A stretch of DNA of 64,000 nucleotides, taken from the NCBI GenBank assembly GCA_016235245.1, contig JACRLO010000004.1, positions 102,672 to 166,671 of the forward strand. The letters run 5' to 3'. Made by a program: the position numbers and the translations under genes. Positions 18,379 through 28,274 of the stretch are shown here, piece by piece (the stretch's first letter is position 1; each line of letters begins with the position of its first letter). The notes under the pieces were generated by a model, which saw only the letters and a list, made by a program, of their open reading frames with translations, was not told the origin of the DNA and made no database searches. Origin of the DNA: Nitrospirota bacterium (GTDB lineage Bacteria; Nitrospirota; Thermodesulfovibrionia; Thermodesulfovibrionales; UBA6898).

Positions 18379-19977
18379 GTGAAAGAGGTAATAAACAAAA
18401 GAGCATTTCCCAGAAGAAAGCTTGATCTCACCTTTGACCTTATCGTGAACGGTCAGGCCGTTTCTGCGGTTGCGACAGATTTTTCTCCAACCGGCATTGC
18501 CATTTTTATCAAGGGCATGTCAGAGCTCAATTCCCAAGTCCTCGATCTGAAGATCAGGGACATCAACCTCAATGCCTCCGGCAAGATCATCTGGAAAAGG
18601 GAGATGTTTGCCGGCCTGAAGGTAGGCGTTATCAGAATGGGGCCTCTGGAAGGAATGCTGGGCTACTATCGGCTTTCGGACCTTCTCTCAGGTATACAAA
18701 GGGCGCGCAAATCGGGAGTCCTGCATATCGAAACAGAGCAATCACACCGAAAGATATATTTTAAGGATGGGGAGATGGTCTTTTCACTGTCTGACCCGAA
18801 GGAAGAACCGCCTGGTGCCATGCTTCGTGCGTCAGAACCTCAGGACCTGGTTCAGGCAGCGCATCAGAGCGCTGCGTCGGTTATCATGAACCTCTGTACG
18901 GCTGAAGATGCGAAGTTCATATTCAGGGAAGAGCCCCTGCCGGGAGGGGAAATTATACAACTGAATCTGAATACAAGCGATCTCCTGTATCGCGGCGCCA
19001 GAAAGGCAGAATGTATTGATGCCTTCAAACGCAGATATCTCCCTCACCATACCACGGTATCCATTTCATCTGACATAAGCAGTATCCTGGATCGACTGGT
19101 GCTTGAGGCGCGGGACAAAGAGATCCTCTCGCTGATAAACGCCAAGGTTTCGCTCAGCGAGATCCTCGCGGTCTCTCCCTCGAATGAGGAAGATACCCTC
19201 AGAGCGGTTTACGCACTCTTTAGCGCCCGGTTGCTTGAGATGGAGGCAGAGACTGCGGGGGAAAGCCCTCAGGAACATATGATTGCACCCGAGGGAACGT
19301 CGATTGATCCTGGACTTGCCGAGAGGATCGATAAGATTTACCACGAGCACAAAACGCTCGGGTATCAGGGAGTGCTCGGCCTGCTGCCGGGAGCAACATC
19401 TTCCGAGATCAAGCATGCGTATCATGCACTGGCAAAGGAATACCATCCGGACCGTTATTTATTCGTTCAGTCCGGGGAGTTGAAGGAAAAACTCAACGTT
19501 ATTTTTGCCTATATTAATGAAGCATACCGGGAGCTTTCGAGGTCCGGCAGCAGCAGTCAACAGCAGACGCAGACTGCCGCCCCCCAGGCGGAACCTCAGG
19601 GCACGAACAACAAGACTATGGCTCAGGGGAAATACCGGCAGGGCCGGCAAAGCCTGAACAATCAGGATAATGAGAATGCCATGACTTTTTTGGGTCAGGC
19701 AGTATACCTTGATGATTCAGTGCCTGATTATCATTTTTTTTATGGCATTGCCCTGCTCAGAAACAAGAAGATCAAGGAAGCCGAGGCGTCGATACTCAAG
19801 GCAGTTTCTCTCTCCCCCCATAATGCTGACTATGTTGCAGAGCTTGGCCATATCTATTTGAAGCTCGGTTTTATGCTCAGGGCGAAGAATACCTTTGATA
19901 AAGCACTCAAGATCAATCCTCACCAGGCAGATGCCGCCGAAGGGATGAAAAAAATCGTTGAGTTGCAGAAAGATTAA
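18379..19977 (+). CDS. PilZ - DUF4388 - J-domain - TPR fusion protein
   Basis: A 532-residue multidomain protein starting at GTG. The N-terminal PilZ-like domain (about 1-95) starts with RAFPRRKLDL, close to the RxxxR c-di-GMP motif. A DUF4388/PATAN-like region follows (about 98-275). A DnaJ J-domain spans about 325-385 with the HPD motif at residues 356-358 (YHPDRYL). The tail has a Gln/Ala-rich linker and two or three TPRs (about 415-530). J-domains recruit DnaK, so c-di-GMP may be linked to chaperone or assembly activity. No substrate is evident. Confidence 0.8.
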   Translation: MKEVINKRAFPRRKLDLTFDLIVNGQAVSAVATDFSPTGIAIFIKGMSELNSQVLDLKIRDINLNASGKIIWKREMFAGLKVGVIRMGPLEGMLGYYRLSDLLSGIQRARKSGVLHIETEQSHRKIYFKDGEMVFSLSDPKEEPPGAMLRASEPQDLVQAAHQSAASVIMNLCTAEDAKFIFREEPLPGGEIIQLNLNTSDLLYRGARKAECIDAFKRRYLPHHTTVSISSDISSILDRLVLEARDKEILSLINAKVSLSEILAVSPSNEEDTLRAVYALFSARLLEMEAETAGESPQEHMIAPEGTSIDPGLAERIDKIYHEHKTLGYQGVLGLLPGATSSEIKHAYHALAKEYHPDRYLFVQSGELKEKLNVIFAYINEAYRELSRSGSSSQQQTQTAAPQAEPQGTNNKTMAQGKYRQGRQSLNNQDNENAMTFLGQAVYLDDSVPDYHFFYGIALLRNKKIKEAEASILKAVSLSPHNADYVAELGHIYLKLGFMLRAKNTFDKALKINPHQADAAEGMKKIVELQKD

Positions 19978-20270
19978 CGGGACTTAAAGCCGGGGCAGCC
20001 CTCAAAGCCAAGGCATCCCCCTGCCTTTTTTCTGAGCATGCAGTCCGTATTGATACATATGGATACGTTGTCGCCATATGCCCTGCCGGCTCTCCCGGTC
20101 TGTTTGGCCGAAGATGAGTTCGGGATGTCGCTTTTATCGGCAATGCCCTTATGTCTTGTCGAACGTGTTTTCATATATGTTGCGTTAGGCCAATGGCAGA
20201 AGACTTGAGCCAACCTGCTTCCGGCTGGTTGAATGAGCTTTTTTATATCATAATATAAGCAGACCCTGTT
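19978..20270. other. Intergenic region before tilS
   Basis: No supported gene, RNA or repeat is visible in these 293 bases. A reading frame on the minus strand spanning this region and the start of tilS has no recognisable family features. Confidence 0.5.
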
Positions 20271-21683
20271 ATGAAAGAACCAGACATAGATATCATGAGA
20301 GCAGACAACCTCATAGAAAAAACCGAGCAGGCTATTGTCAAAAACGGTCTTCTCGCAGAAGGCGATTCTGTTGTCGTCGGTTTTTCCGGCGGCCCTGATT
20401 CTACCTGTCTTCTGTATCTGCTGCATACGCTTAAGGAAAAATATCAACTGCGCATATGCGCACTTTATATCAACCACAACCTCAGGCCCGATGAGGTGCC
20501 TGCAGAGATAGCGTTCTGCCGGAAATTCTGCGAGGATCTTGGCATACCGTTCATGGTTGAATCGGTCGATGTCATTTCGTTTAGTGAAGAACACCGCATG
20601 AACAGGCAGGAAGCTGCGAGGGAACTCAGGTATCAGGCCTTCGGGAAGGCGTCTGCTGAAATAGGGGCGAACAAGGTGGCGCTTGCCCATAATGCCGATG
20701 ATCAGGCAGAAACCCTGTTGATGAGACTGGTCAGGGGAGCAGGACCCGCAGGGCTTTCCGGCATACCCGTGAAGCGGGGCAACATCATACGGCCCCTTCT
20801 GGAAACAGGAAAGCAGGAGATTGAGAGGTTCCTTGTGGGCAGGGACATCGTGGCGGTCATCGATTCCTCCAACCGTAAAGAAGACTACTTCAGGAACATG
20901 GTAAGGCTGAGGCTCATGCCAATACTGAAGCAGGCGAACCCGCAGCTTCTGCAGTCGCTTGGCCATACCATGGAGATCCTGCGGGAAGAAGAGCGCTACT
21001 TCGAGATCCTTGTTACCAAGACGCTGATGAAGCTCATCAGCAGAAAGTCCCAAAAGAGGATCGAGCTGTTTCTGTCTCCCCTGGAGGCAATGGAAACGGT
21101 CATTCTCAGGAGAGTCCTCAGGCGGGCGCTCAGCGAAACAGAAGGACTGAGGGGCATAGGCTTTCTCCATATCGAAGACATCATTGCTCTTATCAAGAAT
21201 GGCAAGAGCGGGGACAGGCTTATGCTGCCAAGGGACATTCGCGTGATCAAGGATTACGCTCTCCTTGTGATTACGTCCGAGGAGCCCCTGCGTATTGCAG
21301 AGTATACTCTCGATCTGCCGGGCGAGGCGGTCATTGTGGGTGCCGGACAGGTGGTGACTGCGGCCAGAGAAGAGGGAACTGAGCAGCTGGGCGACGGGAA
21401 ATCGTCAGTGGTCCTTGATGCAGAGAAGCTGCGGTTTCCGCTTACGGTGAGGCCGCGCAGAACAGGAGACTTCTTTTACCCCATGGGATTTGGCAGGAAA
21501 AAGAAGCTCCAGGATTTTCTTGTGGACATGAAGGTGCCGCGCGATGAGCGCGACAGTATACCGGTAGTTGTTTCCGGAGATGATATCGCCTGGATAGCCG
21601 GATACCGGGCAGATGAAAGGTTCAAGGTGAGAGATCAGACGAAAAAGTTTGTGAGACTTGGTATAGTAAAAGGGAAATTTTAG
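20271..21683 (+). CDS. tilS: tRNA(Ile)-lysidine synthetase
   Basis: TilS modifies C34 of the CAU-anticodon tRNA-Ile with lysine, changing its decoding to AUA. The PP-loop ATPase motif SGGPDS is at about residues 40-45, and AHNADDQAETLLMRLVRG is typical of the family. The C-terminal TilS domain has the conserved TVRPRRTGDFFYPMGFGRKK stretch (about 395-415). Length is 470 residues, normal. An alternative ATG at 20295 is possible. It precedes gltX by about 75 bases. Confidence 0.95.
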   Translation: MKEPDIDIMRADNLIEKTEQAIVKNGLLAEGDSVVVGFSGGPDSTCLLYLLHTLKEKYQLRICALYINHNLRPDEVPAEIAFCRKFCEDLGIPFMVESVDVISFSEEHRMNRQEAARELRYQAFGKASAEIGANKVALAHNADDQAETLLMRLVRGAGPAGLSGIPVKRGNIIRPLLETGKQEIERFLVGRDIVAVIDSSNRKEDYFRNMVRLRLMPILKQANPQLLQSLGHTMEILREEERYFEILVTKTLMKLISRKSQKRIELFLSPLEAMETVILRRVLRRALSETEGLRGIGFLHIEDIIALIKNGKSGDRLMLPRDIRVIKDYALLVITSEEPLRIAEYTLDLPGEAVIVGAGQVVTAAREEGTEQLGDGKSSVVLDAEKLRFPLTVRPRRTGDFFYPMGFGRKKKLQDFLVDMKVPRDERDSIPVVVSGDDIAWIAGYRADERFKVRDQTKKFVRLGIVKGKF

Positions 21684-21759
21684 AGGGTGGGGGCAGGACT
21701 GTCAGCCACATGCTCAACAATACGTTACAAAACGCAATTAATTGGTTCAGGAGGTTATT

Positions 21760-23172
21760 TTGGCAGAACAGATTAGGGTAAGATTTGCACCCAGTCCGAC
21801 AGGACATCTTCATATAGGCGGTGCGCGCACGGCCCTTTTTAACTGGCTCTATGCGCGCCACAGTGGCGGGACTTTTATTCTCCGGATCGAGGATACGGAC
21901 AGGACGCGCTCGACCGATGAATATATCGAGGCGATCATCGAGGGCATGAAATGGCTTGACCTTGACTGGCAGGAAGGTCCGTTCAGGCAGACAGACCGGT
22001 TCGACGTGTACAGAAATTATGTCGAAAAACTGGTGCAGGAAGGTAAGGCATATCACTGCTACTGCTCTGTTGAAGAACTCGAGCAGCGCAGGCATCTTGC
22101 CATAGCGCAGGGCAAGCCGCAGAAATACGACGGCAGATGCCGGGACCTCAGAGAGCCGATCCCGGGCAGGGTCCCTGTTGTCAGGTTCAAGACCCCGCAG
22201 CAGGGAGAGACCGTTGTTGATGACCTGATCAGGGGCAGGGTGGTCTTTGAGAACGCTCAGCTCGATGACCTGATCATCCTCCGCTCTGACAATACCCCTA
22301 CCTATAATTTCACGGTTGTTGTCGATGACGTAGATATGCGGATCACCCATGTCATCCGCGGCGACGACCACCTCAACAACACCCCCAAGCAGATCCATAT
22401 CTACCAGGCCCTCGGATACGAGACACCAAGATTTGCTCATCTGCCGATGATACTCGGTGCAGACAAAACGCGCCTGTCAAAGCGCCATGGAGCGACCTCG
22501 GTCATGGCCTATTACGAGATGGGTTATCTGCCGGATGCCCTCGTAAACTATCTGGTGCGCCTCGGCTGGTCGCACGGCGATCAGGAGGTCTTCAGCCGCG
22601 AAGAACTGGTCAGCTATTTTTCTTTTGAAAATGTCGGCAATGCAGCAGCAGTCTTTAATCCGGAAAAACTGCTCTGGCTGAACCAGCAATATATCATGGC
22701 AACTGCTCCGGAGAAGCTTGCCGAACTCGTACTGCCTTTTCTGAAAAAGGAACAGACCATTTCTGAGGGACAGGCGCTGGACATGGCGTGGCTTGCCAGC
22801 GCAGTAAAGACCCTGCAGGAGAGGGCAAAGACGCTGGTCGAGCTTGCAACGTCGCTTCGTTACTATATCGTTGAGGATGTGACTTTTGACGAGAAGGCAA
22901 AGGAAAAGTTCCTGAATGAAAAGAGCCTGCCGCTGCTCAATGACCTGAAGGATGCGCTTGCATTGCATGCTGACTTCTCTCATGCTGGGCTGGAGCCGGT
23001 CTTCAAGGGTATTGTCGAAAAGCATGGCGTGAAACTCGGCGCCCTTGCACAGCCCGTGCGTGTTGCCATGACCGGTGGCACGGAAAGTCCGGGCATCTAT
23101 GAGGTGCTTGAAGTGTTAGGCAAAGAGACGACCCTGAAGAGGCTTGAAAAGGCAATCAGTATTCTTGCGTGA
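21760..23172 (+). CDS. gltX: Glutamyl-tRNA synthetase
   Basis: The start is TTG at 21760, with AGGAGG five bases upstream, giving the normal N-terminus ([14 protein letters not shown]). Class I signatures are present: [14 protein letters not shown] (HIGH motif) and RLSKRHGA (KMSKS motif). Length is 470 residues, normal for bacterial GluRS. Many bacteria of this kind use a non-discriminating GluRS together with GatCAB; that cannot be judged here. Confidence 0.96.
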   Translation: MAEQIRVRFAPSPTGHLHIGGARTALFNWLYARHSGGTFILRIEDTDRTRSTDEYIEAIIEGMKWLDLDWQEGPFRQTDRFDVYRNYVEKLVQEGKAYHCYCSVEELEQRRHLAIAQGKPQKYDGRCRDLREPIPGRVPVVRFKTPQQGETVVDDLIRGRVVFENAQLDDLIILRSDNTPTYNFTVVVDDVDMRITHVIRGDDHLNNTPKQIHIYQALGYETPRFAHLPMILGADKTRLSKRHGATSVMAYYEMGYLPDALVNYLVRLGWSHGDQEVFSREELVSYFSFENVGNAAAVFNPEKLLWLNQQYIMATAPEKLAELVLPFLKKEQTISEGQALDMAWLASAVKTLQERAKTLVELATSLRYYIVEDVTFDEKAKEKFLNEKSLPLLNDLKDALALHADFSHAGLEPVFKGIVEKHGVKLGALAQPVRVAMTGGTESPGIYEVLEVLGKETTLKRLEKAISILA

Positions 23173-23380
23173 GCCTGCTGCGTTTTGCTTTGAATTCCTT
23201 GCATTTTCCTGTACCTGCGTTACCCACGCGTGCGAAATATTCTCGACATTATTTTATTTCATGTTACGATAGTAGTGGGAAGAATTGCCTGATATTACCT
23301 GAGTTGTTACTCTTGGAAATGGCAATTTTGGGAAGAAGTAATCGTTATTTTTAGAAAATTTACGGGGGGGGGAGTAGCAT

Positions 23381-26300
23381 GTGAGAATACAATTAGTATT
23401 CCTTGCCGCGGTCCTTCTTGTTTTCCTCTTTTTCGGAAATATCCCTGCCTATAGCGCAGCTGACAGTCCGAATCAACAGGTCAAAATCGGCGTTCTTGCC
23501 TATCGGGGTGCGGAAACCGCGCTAACGATGTGGGGGCCGACCGCCGACTATCTGTCGAAGAATATCCCTCGCAATACTTTCTCCATCGTACCACTGGGGT
23601 TTCATGAGATTGGCCCTGCGGTTGAGCGCGGGGATGTGGACTTTGTTCTGGCAAATTCCTCTATCTATGTTGAACTGGAAGCGCGGTACAACGCAAACCG
23701 GATCGCGACCTTGCGAAACGATGGACTTCATGGAGGCCAGACCGTATTCGGCGGCGTGATCTTCTGCCTGGCCGACAGAAGCGATATCAACAGTCTTGGC
23801 GATCTGAAAGGTAAGTCCTTTTTAGCGGTTGATGAAGCCTCTCTGGGCGGCTGGCAGGTGGCGTGGCGGGAATTGAAAAAAAGCGGTCTGGACCCATACC
23901 GGGATTTCAGCGGTCTGCACTTCTCCGAGACCACGCACGACGACGTTGTATACGCCATCCGCGACGGTAAGGCTGATGCCGGGACGGTGCGCACAGACAC
24001 GCTTGAGCGTATGACAGCGGAAGGTAAAATTGACATTCGCGCATTTCGCATTCTGAACCAACAGGAGAAGGGCTTCCCGTTCCAGCTCAGCACCAGGCTC
24101 TATCCTGAATGGCCGCTTGCCGCGACAAGGAATACTGATATTGAACTTGCGGAACAGGTGGCTGTTGCACTCTTCGGCATGCCGCATGACAGCTCCGCGG
24201 CAAAAGCGGGCAAAATAACCGGCTGGACTATTCCGCTTGTCTACCAACCGGTGCACGACCTGATGAAGGAACTCCGTCTCGGGCCGTATAAAGATTATGG
24301 GAACATAACCGTAGCGGACGTGTTCAGACAATATTGGCGCTGGATCGTTTTCGTAATCGCCTCGATAATTATTATGATTATCCTGACTCTGCATGCGCTC
24401 AGGCTGAACAAATATCTTGTTCGGTCCAATCAACTTGTGGAAGAGGCGCGCAACGGACTTGAGCAGAAAGTTCAGGCGCGTACCGTGGAACTGCAGACGG
24501 CAAATGAAGAGCTGAGTAATGAGATTGCCGAACGCAGGAAAACAGAGGAAACGCTCCGCAAACTATCCCGCGCTGTCGAGCAAAGCCCAGCCACGATTGT
24601 TATTACGGACGCCAGCGGCGTTATCGAATATGTCAATCCGAAATTTACGGAAATTACTGGCTATTCAGCCGACGAAGCGATCGGGAAAAATCCACGGATT
24701 CTGCAATCAGGAGAAACACTCCGGGAGGAGTATGACCGCTTATGGGAAGCCCTCCGGGCAGGTCATGAGTGGCACGGCGAGTTTTGCAATAAAAAGAAGA
24801 ATGGTGAATTGTACTGGGAATCTGCCACCATCGCTCCCATCATGAACAGTGAAGGAACAGTTACTCATTACGTGGCAGTCAAGGAAGACATTACCAGGCA
24901 CCGGGAGGCCCAGGAGCAGATCCGGCAAGCCAAGGAAGAATGGGAACGCACTTTCGACGCCATTGCCGACCCGCTCATGATCCTTGACACGAACTATCAT
25001 ATTATCAAGGCCAATAAATCCATGGCAGATGCCTTGGGCGTTACCCCGGTCCGGGCAGTCGGGATGACCTGCTATGAGTCTGTTCATGGAACAACGGCAC
25101 CGCCTGACTACTGCCCCCATGCAAAGCTCTTAGCGGACGGCCAGGCCCGCTCGCTGGAGATCCATGAACCGAGGCTCGGCGGCCACTACTTCATCACCGT
25201 CTCCCCTCTTTGCGCGGCCAACGGCACGCTGATCGGGTCCATCCACTCTGCCCGGGATATTTCCGTGCTTAAGAAGGCCGAAGAAATGAGCAAGCAATAC
25301 TCCCGCGATCTTGAGCGGTTGCTTTCCATCTCGCGTGACACGACCGTGACCACGGACTTGAAGGGCTTATACCGGTCTTTCATCTCTGTCTCGCAGGAGC
25401 TTTTGAACTTTGACTTTTCGACGTTGTTGCTGCTGTCCGAGGACAGAATGAATCTGACTGTTGCAGACATCCTTGGCTTCCCGGAATCCCTGATCGGCCA
25501 TTTCAGCCTTGCTGAGGGACAGGGGCTCTCGTCCCTTGTTCTGAAGAACAAAAGAGCGGAGACCGTGGCAGACTTCCTCTGCGAAAACCGGTTCGAAGTG
25601 CCTGCCATTGTTGGAGAGAAAGGCATCCATTCTGCTGTGGCTGTGCCGATGCTGATGAAAGACGAGGTCATCGGCGTTCTGATCGGGCATACGCTGCAAC
25701 GCAGGGAGTTTTCCAAAAACGAGATCAATATTTATCAGCATATCGCCAACAATGCTGCGGTCGCCATCCGGAACGCGATGAACACGGACATGCTCAGGAA
25801 AAAAGAAAAGTATGTCCGGGATGTAACGGCAGCGCTGGGAGAAGGCGTCTATGTGTTGGACCCGCGCGGCAACGTAACCTTCATGAATCCGGAGGCTGAG
25901 GCGCTTCTTGGATGGTCAGAGAAGGAACTGATCCATAAAAATATCCACGATGTGATCCATAACAGGCGGGCAGACGGAACCACCCTTTTGTTCGATGACT
26001 GCGAGATGCGGAAGGTCATCGAGACCGGAAACCGGTTCCATTCCACGGAGGAGGTGTTCGTCCGAAAAGATAGGACCGTTTTCCCCGTGTCCGTCCACAG
26101 CAGGCCGTTGATGGAGGACGGGAAGATCATTGCATCGGTCACCGCTTTCCGCGACATCAGCGAGAGAAAACAGAGAGAACTGGAACGTGAAAGCCTTATA
26201 GCTGAGCTCCAGAAGGCGCTTGCGGAGATCAAGACCCTGCACGGCATATTGCCAATCTGCTCATACTGCAAGAAGATCAGGGACGACAAAGGGGCCTGGA

Positions 26301-26443
26301 TACAGATGGAGAGCTATATCAGCAAACACACAGATTCTCAGTTTAGCCACGGCATATGCAAAGAGTGCGCGAAGAAGGAATTCCCTCAGTATTTTAAAGA
26401 GCCCGGGGGGCGAGATGAGGCCGAGTCCCCCAAGAATTCATGA
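23381..26443 (+). CDS. PhnD-like periplasmic sensor with PAS/GAF domains and Cys-rich tail, no kinase
   Basis: A 1020-residue protein from GTG 23381. Order: signal peptide/helix; PhnD-type solute-binding domain (about 35-310); membrane helix (about 322-342); coiled coil; PAS with PAC (about 395-510); second PAS with a CPHAK segment (about 525-635); GAF (about 665-800); third PAS (about 812-925). The C-terminal module reads LPICSYCKKIRDDKGAWIQM and ends with CKECAKK, giving a CxxC...CxxC pair. No HisKA, GGDEF or EAL is present. It overlaps the next receiver frame (ATGA at 26440), so signal output may go through that protein. Confidence 0.85.
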   Translation: MRIQLVFLAAVLLVFLFFGNIPAYSAADSPNQQVKIGVLAYRGAETALTMWGPTADYLSKNIPRNTFSIVPLGFHEIGPAVERGDVDFVLANSSIYVELEARYNANRIATLRNDGLHGGQTVFGGVIFCLADRSDINSLGDLKGKSFLAVDEASLGGWQVAWRELKKSGLDPYRDFSGLHFSETTHDDVVYAIRDGKADAGTVRTDTLERMTAEGKIDIRAFRILNQQEKGFPFQLSTRLYPEWPLAATRNTDIELAEQVAVALFGMPHDSSAAKAGKITGWTIPLVYQPVHDLMKELRLGPYKDYGNITVADVFRQYWRWIVFVIASIIIMIILTLHALRLNKYLVRSNQLVEEARNGLEQKVQARTVELQTANEELSNEIAERRKTEETLRKLSRAVEQSPATIVITDASGVIEYVNPKFTEITGYSADEAIGKNPRILQSGETLREEYDRLWEALRAGHEWHGEFCNKKKNGELYWESATIAPIMNSEGTVTHYVAVKEDITRHREAQEQIRQAKEEWERTFDAIADPLMILDTNYHIIKANKSMADALGVTPVRAVGMTCYESVHGTTAPPDYCPHAKLLADGQARSLEIHEPRLGGHYFITVSPLCAANGTLIGSIHSARDISVLKKAEEMSKQYSRDLERLLSISRDTTVTTDLKGLYRSFISVSQELLNFDFSTLLLLSEDRMNLTVADILGFPESLIGHFSLAEGQGLSSLVLKNKRAETVADFLCENRFEVPAIVGEKGIHSAVAVPMLMKDEVIGVLIGHTLQRREFSKNEINIYQHIANNAAVAIRNAMNTDMLRKKEKYVRDVTAALGEGVYVLDPRGNVTFMNPEAEALLGWSEKELIHKNIHDVIHNRRADGTTLLFDDCEMRKVIETGNRFHSTEEVFVRKDRTVFPVSVHSRPLMEDGKIIASVTAFRDISERKQRELERESLIAELQKALAEIKTLHGILPICSYCKKIRDDKGAWIQMESYISKHTDSQFSHGICKECAKKEFPQYFKEPGGRDEAESPKNS

Positions 26444-26457
26444 TCAGGGTAGGAACT

Positions 26458-26964
26458 ATGGATAATAAATATCGCATTTTGATTGTAGATGATGAGCCGA
26501 TGCTGGCAGAAATGCTTAAAGAAGGGGTAAAGGCCTTCGATCATACCTGCAGGACTGCATCCAGCGGCATTGCTGCACTGGAACTGCTTAAAACGGAAAC
26601 GTTTGATCTCATGCTCACTGACGTCATAATGCCGGGTATGGATGGGTTTGTGCTTACTCACGCGGTAAAAGGCATGTATCCTGACCTAGCAGTCATTGTC
26701 ATGACCGGGTTCGCAGAGGAAGAGACCTATGAGCGGGCAATTACCGCAGGTGCTTCTGATTTCATAAAGAAGCCTTTCACGATAGGAGAGTTGCTGGTAA
26801 GAATTGATCGCATCGTGAGAGATATTGCCGTGATAAATGAGATGAAGAAAAAACATGATGATGCTACCAATATTTCCCAGGAAATGATTGCAGGTCTGCA
26901 GGAAGAGGCCTCAGAAAAGATCAAAAAATTACAGGAAACCATATCTGAACTTAAGCCCGACTGA
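26458..26964 (+). CDS. Response regulator with receiver domain and coiled-coil tail
   Basis: Receiver from ATG 26458 (AGGGTAGGA upstream): acidic pocket DDE at 11-13, phosphorylatable Asp55 (LTDVIMPGMDG), Thr in MTGFAE and Lys in KKPF. The tail (about 125-168) is a charged helical coiled coil (EEASEKIKKLQETI) without a DNA-binding fold. An alternative ATG at 26440 overlaps the stop of the PhnD-PAS gene, so the two are coupled. The tail may mediate dimerisation. Confidence 0.85.
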   Translation: MDNKYRILIVDDEPMLAEMLKEGVKAFDHTCRTASSGIAALELLKTETFDLMLTDVIMPGMDGFVLTHAVKGMYPDLAVIVMTGFAEEETYERAITAGASDFIKKPFTIGELLVRIDRIVRDIAVINEMKKKHDDATNISQEMIAGLQEEASEKIKKLQETISELKPD

Positions 26965-27045
26965 CCGACAGGCTGTAATGCCGAGAAAACAGCGAGACAG
27001 ACTCAGTTTGCTGTGATAGAGTGGCAATAATTATGTTTTAGATTT

Positions 27046-27951
27046 TTATTTATTCCAGTAGAATTTATTCCAGCTTAATTTGCATATAATTGAGTCAGGC
27101 AGCCTGTCGTAATGCCGTCCTAAGGAATATGCAATATATTTCAGAATGTTTCTTGCGATAAATTCCGGCAGCAGGTAACTTTTCCCGTTCTTGCCCAGAA
27201 AAGCCAGGGCTGATTGTACATAGCGTGCCCCCTCTCCTTCCGCTTTTCCAAACTCTCGAATGATCCACTGTTCTGATTTGTGGAAGACCCCGATATCGAA
27301 ATACCTGCCTGCTTCCTGAAAAGCGGAATAGTTATGGGAATGATAGACCATCGCGTCAGGGACATACGCTATCTTATATCCGGCAAGCAATAATTTGGCG
27401 CCTGCATAAGTGTCTTCGCCGAGGATCAGTTTTTCTTTAAACCAGAGGATTCTTTCCAATGAGCTTCTCCGGTATGCACAAAAGGAGTTGGAGAGAAAAG
27501 GCGTCTTGATCCCATAGGTCTTCTTGTCGCCCAGAGTCCTTATATACGGGGTTTCAGGATAATTAAACAGCCTCAGGTGTGCTCCAAAGGCGCTGGCATC
27601 AGTATAGGGTAATTGTCAGCCGAAGGAAGCAGCGATCAGCGGGTCGTCAAAAAGCCTTACCATATTTTCGACACTGTGCCGGTCAAACGGAAGAGCGTCC
27701 TGTGTCATATAGAGCAGGATGTCTCCTTTTGCTGCGTTGCCTGCCAGTGTCCTTGTCTTTCCATGATCAAAATCCTCGCGCCGGACGACTAATACCCTTG
27801 CGCCGAACGATTCTGCAAGCTCAACAGTCCTGTCAGACGATGAGGAATCAACCACGATTATCTCGGAAGAAACAGTCTGAGATCTCAGGGCCTCAAAAAG
27901 GTTCCGCATCTGTTTTTCGGCATTAAATGTAGGGATAATGATACTTGTCAT
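27046..27951 (-). pseudogene. Family 2 glycosyltransferase interrupted by one in-frame TGA
   Basis: The N-terminal part (MTSIIIPTFNAEKQM, GT-A fold, with VVDSSSSDRT and MTQDALP) runs to a TGA at 27616-27618. The same frame then continues without shift to 27046 as a normal rhamnosyltransferase-type C-terminus, including EDTYAGAKLLLAGYKIAYVP. The stop falls in a segment that reads FG-stop-QLPYTDASAFG; related rhamnosyltransferases have GRQLP there. A CGA-to-TGA change explains it. No neighbouring polysaccharide genes are intact. Function is probably lost unless the base is an assembly error. Confidence 0.8.
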
Positions 27952-27967
27952 GCAATAAGCGTTAAGG

Positions 27968-28165
27968 TCAGATCTCCCGTAATTCTGTATTCCGCGGTAC
28001 GCAATACCTGATCCTTGTATCAGTAAGTATATCCTTTGTTTCGGAACTTCGCCAGTTTTGATAATACCAACTGAACATAAGAGCCGGATTTTGCCTTACG
28101 CTAATCGTCTTAGCCCAATCCGACGATCTAAATTTCATTGAGTGGGTAAATATTCCCCAGATCAT
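27968..28165 (-). pseudogene. Possible gene fragment next to the broken glycosyltransferase
   Basis: A 65-codon frame (ending VPRNTELREI) ends 16 bases upstream of the glycosyltransferase start, on the same strand. Its aromatic and basic composition (FSWYYQNWRSSETK) looks protein-like, but no family is recognised and the frame opens without a ribosome binding site. It may be the remnant of a cell-surface polysaccharide gene. Confidence 0.25.
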
Positions 28166-28188
28166 TGGGGCAATATGTAACAGTATTG
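28155..28188 (+). promoter_or_regulatory. Candidate activator-binding dyads upstream of the sigma-54 promoter
   Basis: CCCCA-N6-TGGGG (28155-28170) and CAATA-N8-TATTG (28171-28188) are adjacent dyads about 60-90 bases upstream of the -24/-12 element at 28244. This is a usual distance for enhancer-binding proteins. The dyads are short and could be chance. Confidence 0.3.
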
Positions 28189-28243
28189 ACTAATAGTTGA
28201 TAAAATATCTTTCAAATCCGGCAGGTTATAAGCGAGGCGACTG

Positions 28244-28258
28244 TGGCACTGGAATTGC
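28244..28258 (+). promoter_or_regulatory. Sigma-54 (-24/-12) promoter of the methyl-transfer island
   Basis: TGGCAC-TGGAA-TTGC matches the sigma-54 consensus TGGCAC-N5-TTGC exactly, with GG-N10-GC spacing. The predicted transcription start is near 28270, only a few bases before the GTG at 28275. The first gene would therefore have almost no leader, or start at a downstream ATG (28308). Confidence 0.8.
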
Positions 28259-28274
28259 CTCTTATTAAAACACT

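Noticed and set aside
19974..21170. Long minus-strand reading frame of nearly 400 codons over tilS
   Set aside because: It is antisense to a clear TilS with PP-loop; its translation has no recognisable motif.
27616..27618. TGA in the glycosyltransferase as selenocysteine
   Set aside because: The family has Arg rather than Cys there, and no suitable hairpin follows at SECIS distance.
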